This document shows, piece after piece, positions 33,501 to 38,588 of a stretch of 43,763 nt of DNA. Origin of the DNA: Planctomycetota bacterium (GTDB taxonomy: Bacteria > Planctomycetota > Planctomycetia > Gemmatales > Gemmataceae). Location: assembly GCA_003669555.1 (NCBI GenBank), contig QWOS01000050.1, positions 1 through 43,763 of the forward strand, written 5' to 3'. The position numbers and the translations under genes were made by a program. Below the pieces are notes generated by a model. It saw nothing but the letters and a program-made list of their open reading frames with translations. It was not told the DNA's origin and searched no databases. Each line of letters starts with the position of its first letter. Within the stretch, counting starts at the first letter, position 1.

Positions 33501-33989
33501 GCCCCCGTTGGGGTTTTCCAGCGTGAGGGTGGTGGTGGTAGAGACCAGGTCACCCAGCGTGAGAGCCTTACCGGTGATCGATTCGCCGGTAGTGGCTGTC
33601 ATCTTCTGCACATCAAAGGTGCTGAGCGTGGTGGCAGACCAGAAATCCTGCAGGCCGCCCACTCCCGGCACTGCGCCAACGCCCTTGAACTGGAAATTTT
33701 GCAGCGCCGGATCCAGCACCGTATCGCCAGTCAGAGTGACCAAACTACGGAATTCCTCACCCTCTGTGGGGTTGAAACCTATTTGAATCTGCTTGTTGAT
33801 TGCTCTGAAGCTCGCACCGTCAGCAATCAGGTCGCCGCGGAACAAAAGAGATGAAACAACCACATCAGCGGGGGTGATGCGGGCCTCAAGCTGTTCGATT
33901 GCGAGCCGTTTGTAGTTCCTGGCCAGGGGCACCACTGCTTTGGCTTGTTTGTTTGACTTGGTATTTAATAAGCGCTGGAAAATTGCCAT
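21510..33989 (-). CDS. Giant multidomain surface protein (LEARITPA N-terminus, DUF4214 C-terminus)
   Basis: A 4159-residue protein from a single uninterrupted frame. The ATG at 33989 follows AAGGA; a GTG 15 codons earlier is less likely. The N-terminus lacks a classical signal peptide but has LEARITPA at 34-41, like the LEDR/LEPR-type motifs of planctomycete giant proteins. Approximate regions: beta-rich repeats to 560; module A (615-900); SdrD/Cna-B-like segment with DTNNNGVFD loops (1450-1680); a run of about ten 68-residue beta units (1800-2480); module A prime (2515-2760); two copies of a 110-residue domain (2846-3060); SdrD/Cna-B-like domains (3190-3370); a Gly-rich parallel beta-helix with GGAIYN motifs (3500-3815); an Ig-like domain (3890-3955); and about four DUF4214 repeats (3958-4159; YLGRVSDTDG, LLGRLPEHVG, FLNRQGDDAG, ILGRKADDTG). 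Likely a cell-surface adhesin or S-layer-like fibre. Activity unknown. Confidence 0.9.
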   Translation of the reverse strand: MAIFQRLLNTKSNKQAKAVVPLARNYKRLAIEQLEARITPADVVVSSLLFRGDLIADGASFRAINKQIQIGFNPTEGEEFRSLVTLTGDTVLDPALQNFQFKGVGAVPGVGGLQDFWSATTLSTFDVQKMTATTGESITGKALTLGDLVSTTTTLTLENPNGGDTSDSQVKLDGAGTLGFTGASMPLALNPLAVTVTGAGVGTASGKASGTFEAQGTTWTLTENPFAATFTGGKSTVTVTGTASALLRTDAVSMEIDTAKDAANGLVVAAGTINTLGASVTAQPFSIAGVPITLDGRFYLTNSSLDFKGTGQHTGALGFLGYSDLRFSLANDKVTGLTAYSTAPWLNAGAGAANLISFLPFTGVVSLTANMEGKLTTDSKGKESLSITGSAGFTWDKLSDGKAASKTVTALTLSTTGNGFVIKDGTVQDWNVQLDGRLDISNFSFQAKQTQFFYSSNHAKYGKDTYGLFGTLFWTIGDGGPTTFYKDGDKSKTTFVEPSNFAQINLGDQTNPGLIIADGQLRRLDAGLTIREFKFAGFKSRLIDAGVFFERTPDTNWKVGLYGTLAVEFWKNKAGSASLGTRAAPGLFLVSYDDGKGNWLTNVAFNDVTLKIPAIGLGSFGLSDIEFSMKKSGETISWSGKAGVRILGSMIEGTFALKTTQDKTTGVSDTQLDGLTLGWRADPLSKTFDGIQFGPYPVYLVSISGGVQNLTDPNGNWAIVGNMEIGFGKRIPWLQGADVVMVYPALVSGNLVFNINPFKFTGTVNLYLGAQWDTMGGVATGAKWKALAGNGKGVVLIDPSNNTYEVTATLSLMQLISGQVILSYKNGELLLYGNVAVKPTPNGMFDWWPVNNIDANGTAMYLVTSNKKLFAAWAQLKIIGWNQTVGVGYDFLKSETIWITSTGKVNELIALKDAFVAGSPFKYSQTKDVIIPADSTGLQSSRYTVTVPFVTTAIASGGTSYASALQKSDIQVTVPSIKDGTIDLLSQVSYTTRVEMGSPDSKGFTLGSIIVDIFPNTSSKLDFAKTFAALGIKNPTIQVKVGLKQNSMFYLPSSIPVDYQAFLEIITAKPDDYLTGVDNSQGVNRYTNAKWDSLKKVEVGANQFPIGPTSLSNFTVAGPTVTVANGQLVMSEINSYTNATNFTYTANASMQTRDNGTVSMLVAEEADIVASRWVVQRTGEWSSVVGGIAGHSYSADGWVVEKNSFDQFDIKNQKLETPFAGTVGTEVLFFNTDKIAQVGVVQSVGTSVTILSGGANFTVAPDQVKALWARKAQVKLLSKTGGGSAGEVFTATLIPTGFAQKQQLQDATSKAYNYYEAFSADQAVTSGQMPALPAGPITATMLKLPTLPGYVGEMEATEGSVNGSKYYPVDAGAKLTTLRQGSAPSLANADGTVRDATANFPLKDLQSGTGTVTWSEQGMTPTPKWAYLQINDNINPASFSGFYRFTPSVQLTGKALVTDKISPAVPYQGLSVYLDTNNNGVFDRPEAFKDANNNGVFDTGETYSDTNNNGVRDTLQEPYTLTNSAGEYYFFDVAQGSHQVGFDLPENRLPVSGTSIVTVTRGSEAVTTVPDFHAKYSNPTLAGQLFVDTNQNNKREADERGAAGAKLLVLDKDGKAVTTPDGQPLVVVTDDEGNYSITLWGEYGTEVKLKLEGTADGGKTTIGPTKDGGDTKLFTGVDYAKPAAFTHDFAVQASYEFKPDPNASTIENVFGYLMLFLQGKYTGVNFRTSGFQFLVERFKMLPFEENQQGIENAKGKAIFGGQTLNFEFVGPRGLVTNGLKLLEVNLKLSGDFNIFGAKLNLNQLTGRFVAGDPAQGTSDRFQLTGATTLDIGGNKVTAELLNSGLVLSDRGIESLDLKFTGSLLISGQKVDLGSLKAVYDRVADKLTLSGDTKILTLGSETDGTFFRLKGALIEITGGKVTTLQATVEGAMDIAGAKFTLDSLTFAYLAAANTFRLTGSSTVDFSSDKFTVSLPEPGAEFSDAGTRIKGKVTGSANLGTKASPVTLSLDNLDLDYSEADSSLRIAGKTSLTVNKTQVGLAEGDLRFKGGLFQSFKASASGEFTVGGAVVTLGAGNKFEYDRATDLLRLAGDATVSLAPAAGATDENAKKTKLVGISGSITLKDGAVQAIAATVSTGTLAIAGAPVQIQSMGFAYDGAADRYALSGSASIELLGGKLTAAFPSPGIVWKNGQFDLLSFKLSGEFPLQKDKAAIALKIEDLAAAYSDSAGSLTLTGGASIRAGNTSGKLETDANGIVIADNELKNFSAFLTLNLGFGGEAFTDSNQNLKWDTGEPFTDSNGNKNFDGGLSLDVTKAGVSYAAATADSGTRLLLAGKAVLDFDGTGPGKEGVTIEMANPGIELIDGEVENFSAAVTAAFDLKSLNFKPSGAVGLRYQRAKAQLDLFGGVNIKVGTNPFSFNLGTSVDKPGLRLENGAITYVSAALTTSFGVGDLKFEAKNAGFTYDGAKDAWALFGGVKLSNVFSVGLSLGSQASPGLWIRNNDWEINNVTLSLEKISLGSFGIDEARLTINKSDTAWSVYAKCAVQLPIAGGVGASGEFSVVNGNIDLISVAFASQTGINIPGTPLLINYIQGSIKNLTNLDQIILSGSMGIGVGSQIDILGKKATIAQFVGSFTLDPNSLRLQVDAYLGAINSGTLTDPKWSGVLGKGTGTLMLDWGKGEYYADVKLSLMGGVFDAGGRLSFSDANGLVMRAYAALKVPDDIKWIGGIKLGAADFLLVANPAKDQMFVMGWGTFATFWTYGLKVDFSKPSVNFDLLDETDINRELKNANVQPTAFSSMALIDTPVLRSASVFSSPMGPRVQGGFNTQASQAFEYAGQSSPVPPTEVTTGLYQTRFRVKDPARWADSATWLNQVTFLAEPVPGVEFVQTLAEFDSYTGYGTIGLRAVPLAGQYLPRGMGVRSKLRSPVELGGTYAETSQTDPDLETAWEQAFAYQGITPGVGSDQDGNPGPADLRVTEAVYTINFRPVTVDSQTDWLESLRLYLDPVDGVRFMVGDPGFNPVTGTASLTFVATATAGGYLPLGLQFGGVLRSKVELADATGADGATAPLISCAWNTRPPVINSLVNPGTIDAGIQMARLSGHANDPRLKEVLVSLAYATDACGDNAYLVPQTGDAGFADSVPVPVNPDGTWSIDIFWNSSNLPDGQLWMLGGVRAGVMATEVRSLAAGPFQVRRDIEGTLRDPLGGYGGIPVFADLNDDGQWQATEPRSITDHNGRYAIHLPGHPAQVPVVFAVPRAFTPVNGASARQMADLSNGPVTLDLGVQPTQNLLRGSVFVTGDLKVDGNNDTLRQAVSGLGVLLTAADGRILRVTTNNQGQYEVPVEVLGTYTLTMDFDGSSFLGSRLREMPGIATSRTIAFSSSEPMILTLDPVRVDAVGVVRSTEMGGLGSLGEMVRQSNTGFVSTIEFDASLRGATIDVSLAEENPVQSYYRWDPTQDDFILVESPVAEETRYGSTAFLLQEDVRILGGDLGITLREAGDGNFFREGFRAFHVMPGAEALIEGLTLQGFTAKGSDGEAGSSGERAKSGGGGGAGLGGAILNRGGLELRNVRLVDNNAAGGYGGAAWNGFVSDTELNGGAGNPQGQPGSNSLGGAGGGHLAGSGGESFPVTLTYILGDDPTERTITGWAAAAGGGGSGLGGAIYNAPGATLTIGAGTTFTGNSASGGKGGAGSPETFTNLANAFFGDSAHTVRVTGFELWEETQGTNGSALGGAIFNDGGTLEIASSVLQDNTATDKGGAIYSLGGTTVINTSALRGNSSAGDQGVCFQAGPGNSGTLEVNRSFVIGDQNGPKAIVANGGKRFGEDNIITSQIGFAWGMLANSVVPRPKSPVTGEPYVPEGGALVDYGAPVTQSTTPWVAAGVYQPIEVGTSLANPAGMTRPSGRVILAYDGLQMGTGQLHTDGSVSIAAPGMKAGKYIFEVYYEGDSLFAGNLGQTIVMVGTTSERAVEELYETYLGRVSDTDGLKAWSVAIDNGIPLSQVVYAFKASTEASHRVVESVYQDLLGRLPEHVGLENWTRFLQTGKTERDMRAAVLGSAEYQSVHSHEETIQALYVAFLNRQGDDAGTANWLRHWETGTSLPAIIQAIENSKESREYLVDELYSGILGRKADDTGLHFWVNALEKGLSENSLEAALLASVEFKT

Positions 33990-34452
33990 TGTTGTCCTTC
34001 GTTTACCAATTAGCCAGTTATGTAGGCCATTCACTACGCTACAGCACTTTTAAACTATGCTACAGCATTTTTAATCACTCTACAGCATTTTCCAGATAGA
34101 AATCTGATCCCGCTGTACGGTGAAAGGTCATCCATAAGCTCGTTTAGGCCTGGCTCCCCAAAAGCAAAGATATGCTTGCTGATATTTATATATGTTTTTT
34201 TATTCGAAAACCGCTCTACCCGATTGCCGCAACCAGAGCGTCCAACGCTTCATGATGGGGTAAATACCACCAAGCAGTCTTCCATGAAAGTTCCGCATTG
34301 CAGATGCGGCTCAAGGTCCATGTGGCCGCCAGGCCATCCTGTGTGCCTATGGTCGAATCAATTAGCTCAAGCTGAAAGGCACCAGGTTGATGTCAGGCCC
34401 CCTTGAGCAACTTGCAGGCCAGGGTACCGCACCGGCTCTTCCAACCCCCCCC
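33990..34452. other. AT-rich regulatory region upstream of the giant gene, 463 bases
   Basis: This stretch is distinctly AT-rich compared with its neighbours, especially 34182-34210, which reads gatatttatatatgtttttt. It holds the three direct repeats at 34038-34091, a small inverted repeat AAGCA...TGCTT (34162-34177) and a hairpin CCGCAT...ATGCGG (34293-34309). I found no gene. It probably contains the giant gene's promoter, but no -10/-35 pair is clear. Confidence 0.5.
34038..34091 (-). repeat. Three direct repeats of TGCTGTAG upstream of the giant gene
   Basis: The motif CTACAGCA(C/T)TTT on the plus strand occurs at 34039, 34060 and 34080, that is, with 21- and 20-base spacing, two helical turns. 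The copies read, on the coding strand of the giant gene, AAAATGCTGTAG. They lie 50-100 bases upstream of its start codon. Confidence 0.7.
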
Positions 34453-34490
34453 AAAAAAAAACCATCAGCAGGGAAAAACCCTGCTGATGG
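34453..34490 (-). terminator. Rho-independent terminator of the serpin gene
   Basis: A perfect 12-bp stem CCATCAGCAGGG / CCCTGCTGATGG (34462-34473, 34479-34490) with a 5-base loop. On the minus strand it is followed by T9 (34461-34453). It is 30 bases beyond the serpin stop. Confidence 0.9.
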
Positions 34491-34520
34491 CCCGGATTGC
34501 ACGCCTGCCAACAGGAACTA

Positions 34521-35750
34521 TCAGGCCTTTTCCTTCGGTTCGGTCACCCGGCCCAGGAAAAGCAGCGCGCCCGAGGGGAGATCGCGAATCGCCACCAGGA
34601 AAGGTTGATCCACCACGAACCGCCGCACCTGGCGGGGTACTGCCATGGATCGCACGCCCACGATCACCCCGGTGGCCGCCGCCGCCTCGGCACCCTGTTC
34701 GTCCACTTTCAGCACCGCCTTGTGGACCACCTCATCAATTTTCAGCGTTTTGTCCTGCTCACTCATGCCGGTGAAGTTGGCACCGTTGGCAAAGGCTTTC
34801 GGCATGCCTAGCGCTGCCAGCGATTGCTTCAGCGACAGGGCGGTGTTCACCTCAAAGCGAGGCAGTACCAGTTCCACCCGCTGGGCAGGCACCTTGTCGG
34901 CCAGCAGGGTGTCGAGCGTCTGCGGGGTGAGTTTTTTCTCCAGCGCCCCCAGCCCATGCTTCTGCTTGGGCACGATAAACAGCACGCTGCGGTCGTTACC
35001 CTTGCAAAGCATTTCCAGGGCCTCGGCACTGGCATCCTCGCGCAGGCGGAAGTTGCCGGTCTGCTGCATCAGCGGCAGGGTGATCGATTTGCCAGCGGTC
35101 ACCTGGAACTGACCGGGCCGGGTCGCTCCCTTGGTGAACGGCAAAAGCCAGTCGCCCTTGAAGTGGATGGCATTGGCCAGGACCAGCCGGGTGAGTGGCG
35201 TCAGCACCCCCGAGGGGATGAGATTCTTGATCAGCTGGTTGGTGTTGTCCTCCACCCACCCGTTGATGCGATCCCGCGCGCCCTCCGGATTACTGTAATC
35301 GACCACCTCCATCGGTGCCGCAAAGGCCGACGCCAGCCGGTCGGTGAAAGTGGGCAGAAAGGCAAAACCCTTTTGGCCAAACAGGCGGTTGGCCAGCTTC
35401 ACCTGCCGGCCAGGCTTGTCAGCGCGCAGGGCGTCAATCAGTTCTTTCCAGCCGGCATCCAGATCAGGCGTGCCGGCGGGCACATGCAGCACCCGGGCCA
35501 TTTCTTCCAGCGTTTCCCCCCGGGCACCCAGGGCAGTCATGCCCAGCGCCGCGGCGATGCTGGTGGGCGAGACAAAGGTGTTACCCTTGCCGTCGAGTTG
35601 CCGCAGCAACTCCCAGCCAAACTGGTTGCTACCCCGGGCGATCGACTGCATCGGCACCTCCGCCAGCAACTTGCCCATGCCCGGCGTGGAGCACGCCAGA
35701 GCCCAGGCGGCTGTTTTCAACAACTCCCGACGCTGCATCAGATGACCCAT
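34521..35750 (-). CDS. Exported serpin (serine-protease inhibitor family)
   Basis: A 409-residue serpin of full length (serpin fold about 38-405). Serpins inhibit proteases by a suicide conformational change. Typical parts: FVSPTSIAAALGMTALGARG (59-78), NAIHFKGDWLLPF (193-205), the shutter, the breach segment LKIDEVVHKAVLKVDEQGAE (336-355), and the C-terminal DQPFLVAIRDLPSGALLFLG. The hinge EQGAEAAAAT (351-360) is rich in alanine as in inhibitory serpins. By counting from the hinge Glu as P17, the scissile bond would be Arg367-Ser368, suggesting a trypsin-like target; this is inference. The leader RRELLKTAAWALACS is Tat- or Sec-like. AAGGAG 6 bases before ATG 35750 fixes the start; frames open further upstream are not supported. 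Its downstream terminator is strong. Confidence 0.94.
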   Translation of the reverse strand: MGHLMQRRELLKTAAWALACSTPGMGKLLAEVPMQSIARGSNQFGWELLRQLDGKGNTFVSPTSIAAALGMTALGARGETLEEMARVLHVPAGTPDLDAGWKELIDALRADKPGRQVKLANRLFGQKGFAFLPTFTDRLASAFAAPMEVVDYSNPEGARDRINGWVEDNTNQLIKNLIPSGVLTPLTRLVLANAIHFKGDWLLPFTKGATRPGQFQVTAGKSITLPLMQQTGNFRLREDASAEALEMLCKGNDRSVLFIVPKQKHGLGALEKKLTPQTLDTLLADKVPAQRVELVLPRFEVNTALSLKQSLAALGMPKAFANGANFTGMSEQDKTLKIDEVVHKAVLKVDEQGAEAAAATGVIVGVRSMAVPRQVRRFVVDQPFLVAIRDLPSGALLFLGRVTEPKEKA

Positions 35751-35788
35751 GGCATGCTCCTTAGATTCTCTGGAATTCCCACCCGGCC

Positions 35789-35837
35789 CTATCAGGACGA
35801 ACCAGTGGACCGCCGGGTTTGCCGGCGGTCCTGATAG
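35789..35837. other. Nested inverted repeat between larA homologue and serpin
   Basis: Outer repeat CTATCAGGAC (35789-35798) pairs with GTCCTGATAG (35828-35837), and an inner perfect 10-bp repeat GGACCGCCGG / CCGGCGGTCC (35807-35816, 35822-35831) shares the GTCC end. The inner hairpin has loop GTTTG. No T tract follows, so it is not a standard terminator. It lies in the 134-base gap between the serpin and the LarA-type gene. Confidence 0.6.
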
Positions 35838-35884
35838 AACACCCTGAACAGTGCAAGTGTTTGCCGCCAGCCACGCCCCCCGGA

Positions 35885-37171
35885 TCAGTGGGCGGCGGCT
35901 GTCTCCACATAAGGCAGCACATAAGGGCCCTTGGGGATGACGCCGATGCGGGCCTTGGGGCCATATTCGGCCAGGCATTCGGCCAGGGCGCTTTCCACGC
36001 TTTCGGCTGGTTCCACATGGCACTGCCGCAGCACCTCGGGACTCAGGCCGTGGCTAACCACTTTTACCTTGCAGCGGCGGCGCACCTTGGCCAGCTCTTC
36101 CAGTTGCCATTGATCCATCACAAAATAGTCGGTGGTCTTGATCCGTTCGATAAAGTCTTCCAGGACCGGGTTGTCACGCAAGACTTCCTGGAACTCCGGG
36201 CTGCCCACCCCCTCGGTGAGGCTTGCCACCAGGATGATCGTTCCGCCCCGCTTGACAATTGGCAAGGCCCCGGTCAGCCCTTTCACCGCCTGATACCAGG
36301 TGGTGTCGAGCGGGTAGCCCGCGCATGAGGTCACCACCACATCAAGCGGCTCGCGCACACCCACACGCACCACATTTTCCACAAATTTCACGCCCTCCAT
36401 CCAGGCATCAATCATGTGGCCTGCACCCAGCCAGGTGATGCGTCGTTTGCCATCAATGCACACATTGACGATGAAATCACACCCGGCCATGGTGGCGATG
36501 AGGGTGTTCTCCTCATGGACCGGATTGCCTTCGAGGATGCCGCAATCCGCCCGGGGATCCTCCAGAAATTTGGGCCCGTGCCAGACTTTGACAGTTTCCA
36601 GGCCGGCGATGCCCGGGCAGATCAGCTTGCGGCCACCCGAGTAGCCAGCCATCAGATGCGGCTCGATCAGGCCGGTGGTGATCTTCAGCTCGGCCTGGAT
36701 GTATCGGCTGTCGATCCAGGCGGGCACGCCACGAGGGGTGGTGCCCAAAAAGGTGTGTTCAGCGGATTCCTTGCCATGATGGTTGACACAGTGATAGTCG
36801 CGGGCAACCTCCGCACCCACCAGTTCCACCAGCTCGGCGCCCTCATTGGGGCGGTGCAGGCCGGTGGCAATGAGGATGGTGATACCGGCCCGGGGGATAC
36901 CGGCCTGCTCGAGGGTTCGAAGGATAGGCGGGAGCAGCAGCTGATTCGGGACCGGGCGCGTGATATCACAAATAACAACGCAGGCGCTTCTCTTGCCTTT
37001 CGCTAGCTCAGCCAGGGGAGGCGTGCCGACCGGATGGGCCAAAGCGGCTTCCAGAGCCGCTTGCGGGTCGGGGAGAGGGGAAGCCTCGCGGATTTCCAGA
37101 GGGCCCACCAGCCCTTTTTCGGGCAATTCCACCATCAGCCCCGTCTTGCCGTAGTCCAGTCGCACACGCAT
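35885..37171 (-). CDS. LarA-type nickel-pincer racemase/epimerase homologue (DUF2088)
   Basis: A 428-residue protein of the lactate racemase LarA family, which uses a nickel-pincer nucleotide cofactor to racemise or epimerise 2-hydroxy acids. The motif CDITRPVP (68-75) corresponds to the conserved Arg region. Further, His106 (GLHRP), His172 ([12 protein letters not shown]), Lys182 (GGRKLICPG) and His198 (VWHGPKF) are all in the positions of the LarA catalytic histidines, the lysine that holds the cofactor and the nickel-binding histidine. So the residues for an active enzyme are present. The cofactor-making genes larB, larC and larE are not in this window. The substrate need not be lactate; LarA homologues act on varied 2-hydroxy acids. 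Length is normal. Confidence 0.9.
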   Translation of the reverse strand: MRVRLDYGKTGLMVELPEKGLVGPLEIREASPLPDPQAALEAALAHPVGTPPLAELAKGKRSACVVICDITRPVPNQLLLPPILRTLEQAGIPRAGITILIATGLHRPNEGAELVELVGAEVARDYHCVNHHGKESAEHTFLGTTPRGVPAWIDSRYIQAELKITTGLIEPHLMAGYSGGRKLICPGIAGLETVKVWHGPKFLEDPRADCGILEGNPVHEENTLIATMAGCDFIVNVCIDGKRRITWLGAGHMIDAWMEGVKFVENVVRVGVREPLDVVVTSCAGYPLDTTWYQAVKGLTGALPIVKRGGTIILVASLTEGVGSPEFQEVLRDNPVLEDFIERIKTTDYFVMDQWQLEELAKVRRRCKVKVVSHGLSPEVLRQCHVEPAESVESALAECLAEYGPKARIGVIPKGPYVLPYVETAAAH

Positions 37172-37206
37172 GAGTCACTCCCGCACAGTTTGGATGATCC
37201 TTCGGA

Positions 37207-37235
37207 TTGCCTGATTCGCTCTCTTAGGGTATATC
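37207..37235 (+). promoter_or_regulatory. Putative promoter of the small basic protein gene
   Basis: TTGCCT (37207-37212) and TATATC (37230-37235) with a 17-base spacer; each matches about four of six consensus positions. The small basic protein starts 112 bases downstream. The minus-strand LarA-type gene begins at 37171, so this region is divergent. Confidence 0.45.
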
Positions 37236-37346
37236 TTCTAGTTGATGGTAAGTCGATTGCATCGGATCAATTGGCCCTTTGCACTCGCTGGGTGGTTTCT
37301 AGCTTGTTGACTTTTGAGCCCAGGTAGCCTGGCAGGGGTGGTAGGC

Positions 37347-37595
37347 ATGTCGATTGATAAGAGTCTTCGTCGTAAAAATGCCCTCTCAAGGGCTCGCAGC
37401 GTACTCACCCGTGGCGAGCGCATCCTTGTGCTCAAAGCCGACGACAAGTGGGCTGATGGTCGCAGCCCTTTTGGTCTGCCCAAGGTGCGGGTCGTCAAGA
37501 TCGCCAAGAAGGTCAAGAAGGCCGCCAAGACCCCCGAAGAAGCCGCCAAGGATGCCAAAGCAGCTCCAGCAGCCAAGGGTGGCGCCAAGAAGTAA
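37347..37595 (+). CDS. PVC-superphylum small basic protein
   Basis: An 82-residue highly basic protein. It begins MSIDKSLRRKNALSRARSVL, followed by TRGERILVLKADDKW, which matches the conserved small basic protein shared by Planctomycetes, Verrucomicrobia and Chlamydiae (I recall TIGR04137). The tail is a Lys/Ala-rich run (KKAAKTPEEAAKDAKAAPAA). The family is thought to be ribosome-associated, but the function is not established. The ATG at 37347 starts the conserved part; the frame is open 11 codons further upstream without support. The gene has its own promoter-like sequence and a strong terminator, so it is a separately transcribed short gene. Confidence 0.88.
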   Translation: MSIDKSLRRKNALSRARSVLTRGERILVLKADDKWADGRSPFGLPKVRVVKIAKKVKKAAKTPEEAAKDAKAAPAAKGGAKK

Positions 37596-37620
37596 GGGCT
37601 TTCCCCAACCGGGTGCCCTG

Positions 37621-37657
37621 GCGCGTGAGGCTGCATGCCTTGCGCGCTTGCTTTTTT
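37621..37657 (+). terminator. Rho-independent terminator of the small basic protein gene
   Basis: An 11-bp stem GCGCGTGAGGC / GCCTTGCGCGC (two wobbles) with loop TGCAT, then TTGCTTTTTT. It begins 26 bases after the stop. Confidence 0.8.
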
Positions 37658-37701
37658 GCGCACCGTGCTACTCTAAAGGTATTACTCTGCCCCGGGCTTT
37701 C

Positions 37702-38469
37702 TTACCAGCCGCGCAGCTTCATGATCGTGACCACCACGCTCAGTCCCGACGAAAGCAGCAAGATGCCGGTTGCTACTCCCAGCAGCAGCGTGCCGGGAGT
37801 TTTGTTCCGGGGCGCATGGTGGCCAACCACCTGGAATACCGCCTCCTCCAGCACGGCTCGGGCCGGGTGGTCCCATTGGCTCCAGCGCAATTGCCCGTAA
37901 TTCATCCAGGGAGCGGCTTTCAGGGAAAGCCTCAAAGGCTGACTGAAAGCCGGACCCCGTTCCAGATAGCGTGGGCTGATACTGTCGCTGGTAAACTCGA
38001 GGCGCCCCTTGTCCAGATGCGGTCGCAGGCCGCATTCGAGGCAGGCGCGCAACAGTAGGCGACTCATTTTCGCGGCCCGAAGGTTGTACAGATGCGTCAA
38101 CCCCAGCCGTGCCCGCAGCTCCAGCAGTATCAGCCCCACCACCAGGAAAAAATAGGCAAGGAACGCCAGTTGCCAGAATTCCGCTGTTCCCAACAGACCG
38201 GGCCGCTCGTGGGAGACCGCTACAGCCCGCCATTTCTCGTGTATCTGGGCCAGCAAAGCCGGCAATTGCAGCCCCAATAGGCCCGAGGCCCCCAAAACCA
38301 CCCAGCCCAGATCCCAGCCACCGCCGATCAGGGTGGGATAATCGCGCAAATGCCAGCGCGCCACCCGCATGAGGTAGATGCCAAGGGTCAGCAATGTGAT
38401 GGTAAGGATCACCCCGGTGATTCCACACGATGGGCGGCCCCACTCACTCCGGGTGCCGTGAATCATCAT
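37702..38469 (-). CDS. Integral membrane protein, four predicted helices, unknown function
   Basis: A 255-residue protein with hydrophobic segments GITGVILTITLLTLGIYLM, DLGWVVLGASGLLGLQLPAL, WQLAFLAYFFLVVGLILLEL and TLLLGVATGILLLSSGLSVV, separated by a large soluble loop between the third and the fourth helix (about residues 130-220). I recognise no family. The start is uncertain: two adjacent ATGs (38469, 38466) begin the first helix region, while the frame stays open to 38574 with an extra basic stretch; neither has a good ribosome site. It is divergent from the aldo/keto reductase. Confidence 0.65.
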   Translation of the reverse strand: MMIHGTRSEWGRPSCGITGVILTITLLTLGIYLMRVARWHLRDYPTLIGGGWDLGWVVLGASGLLGLQLPALLAQIHEKWRAVAVSHERPGLLGTAEFWQLAFLAYFFLVVGLILLELRARLGLTHLYNLRAAKMSRLLLRACLECGLRPHLDKGRLEFTSDSISPRYLERGPAFSQPLRLSLKAAPWMNYGQLRWSQWDHPARAVLEEAVFQVVGHHAPRNKTPGTLLLGVATGILLLSSGLSVVVTIMKLRGW

Positions 38470-38588
38470 CCTACAAGATAGCCGCCAGACCATGCGACGA
38501 AATCTGCCCCTCTTCCATGCGGCCCATCTCCTGCTACAAACCCTGAAGGCCGAAAATACCTCTCTCACCCTCATTTGAAAGCAGAATC

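Noticed and set aside
34824..35834. Plus-strand frame opposite the serpin
   Set aside because: It is antisense to the serpin; the residues look random (many His, Gln, Arg).
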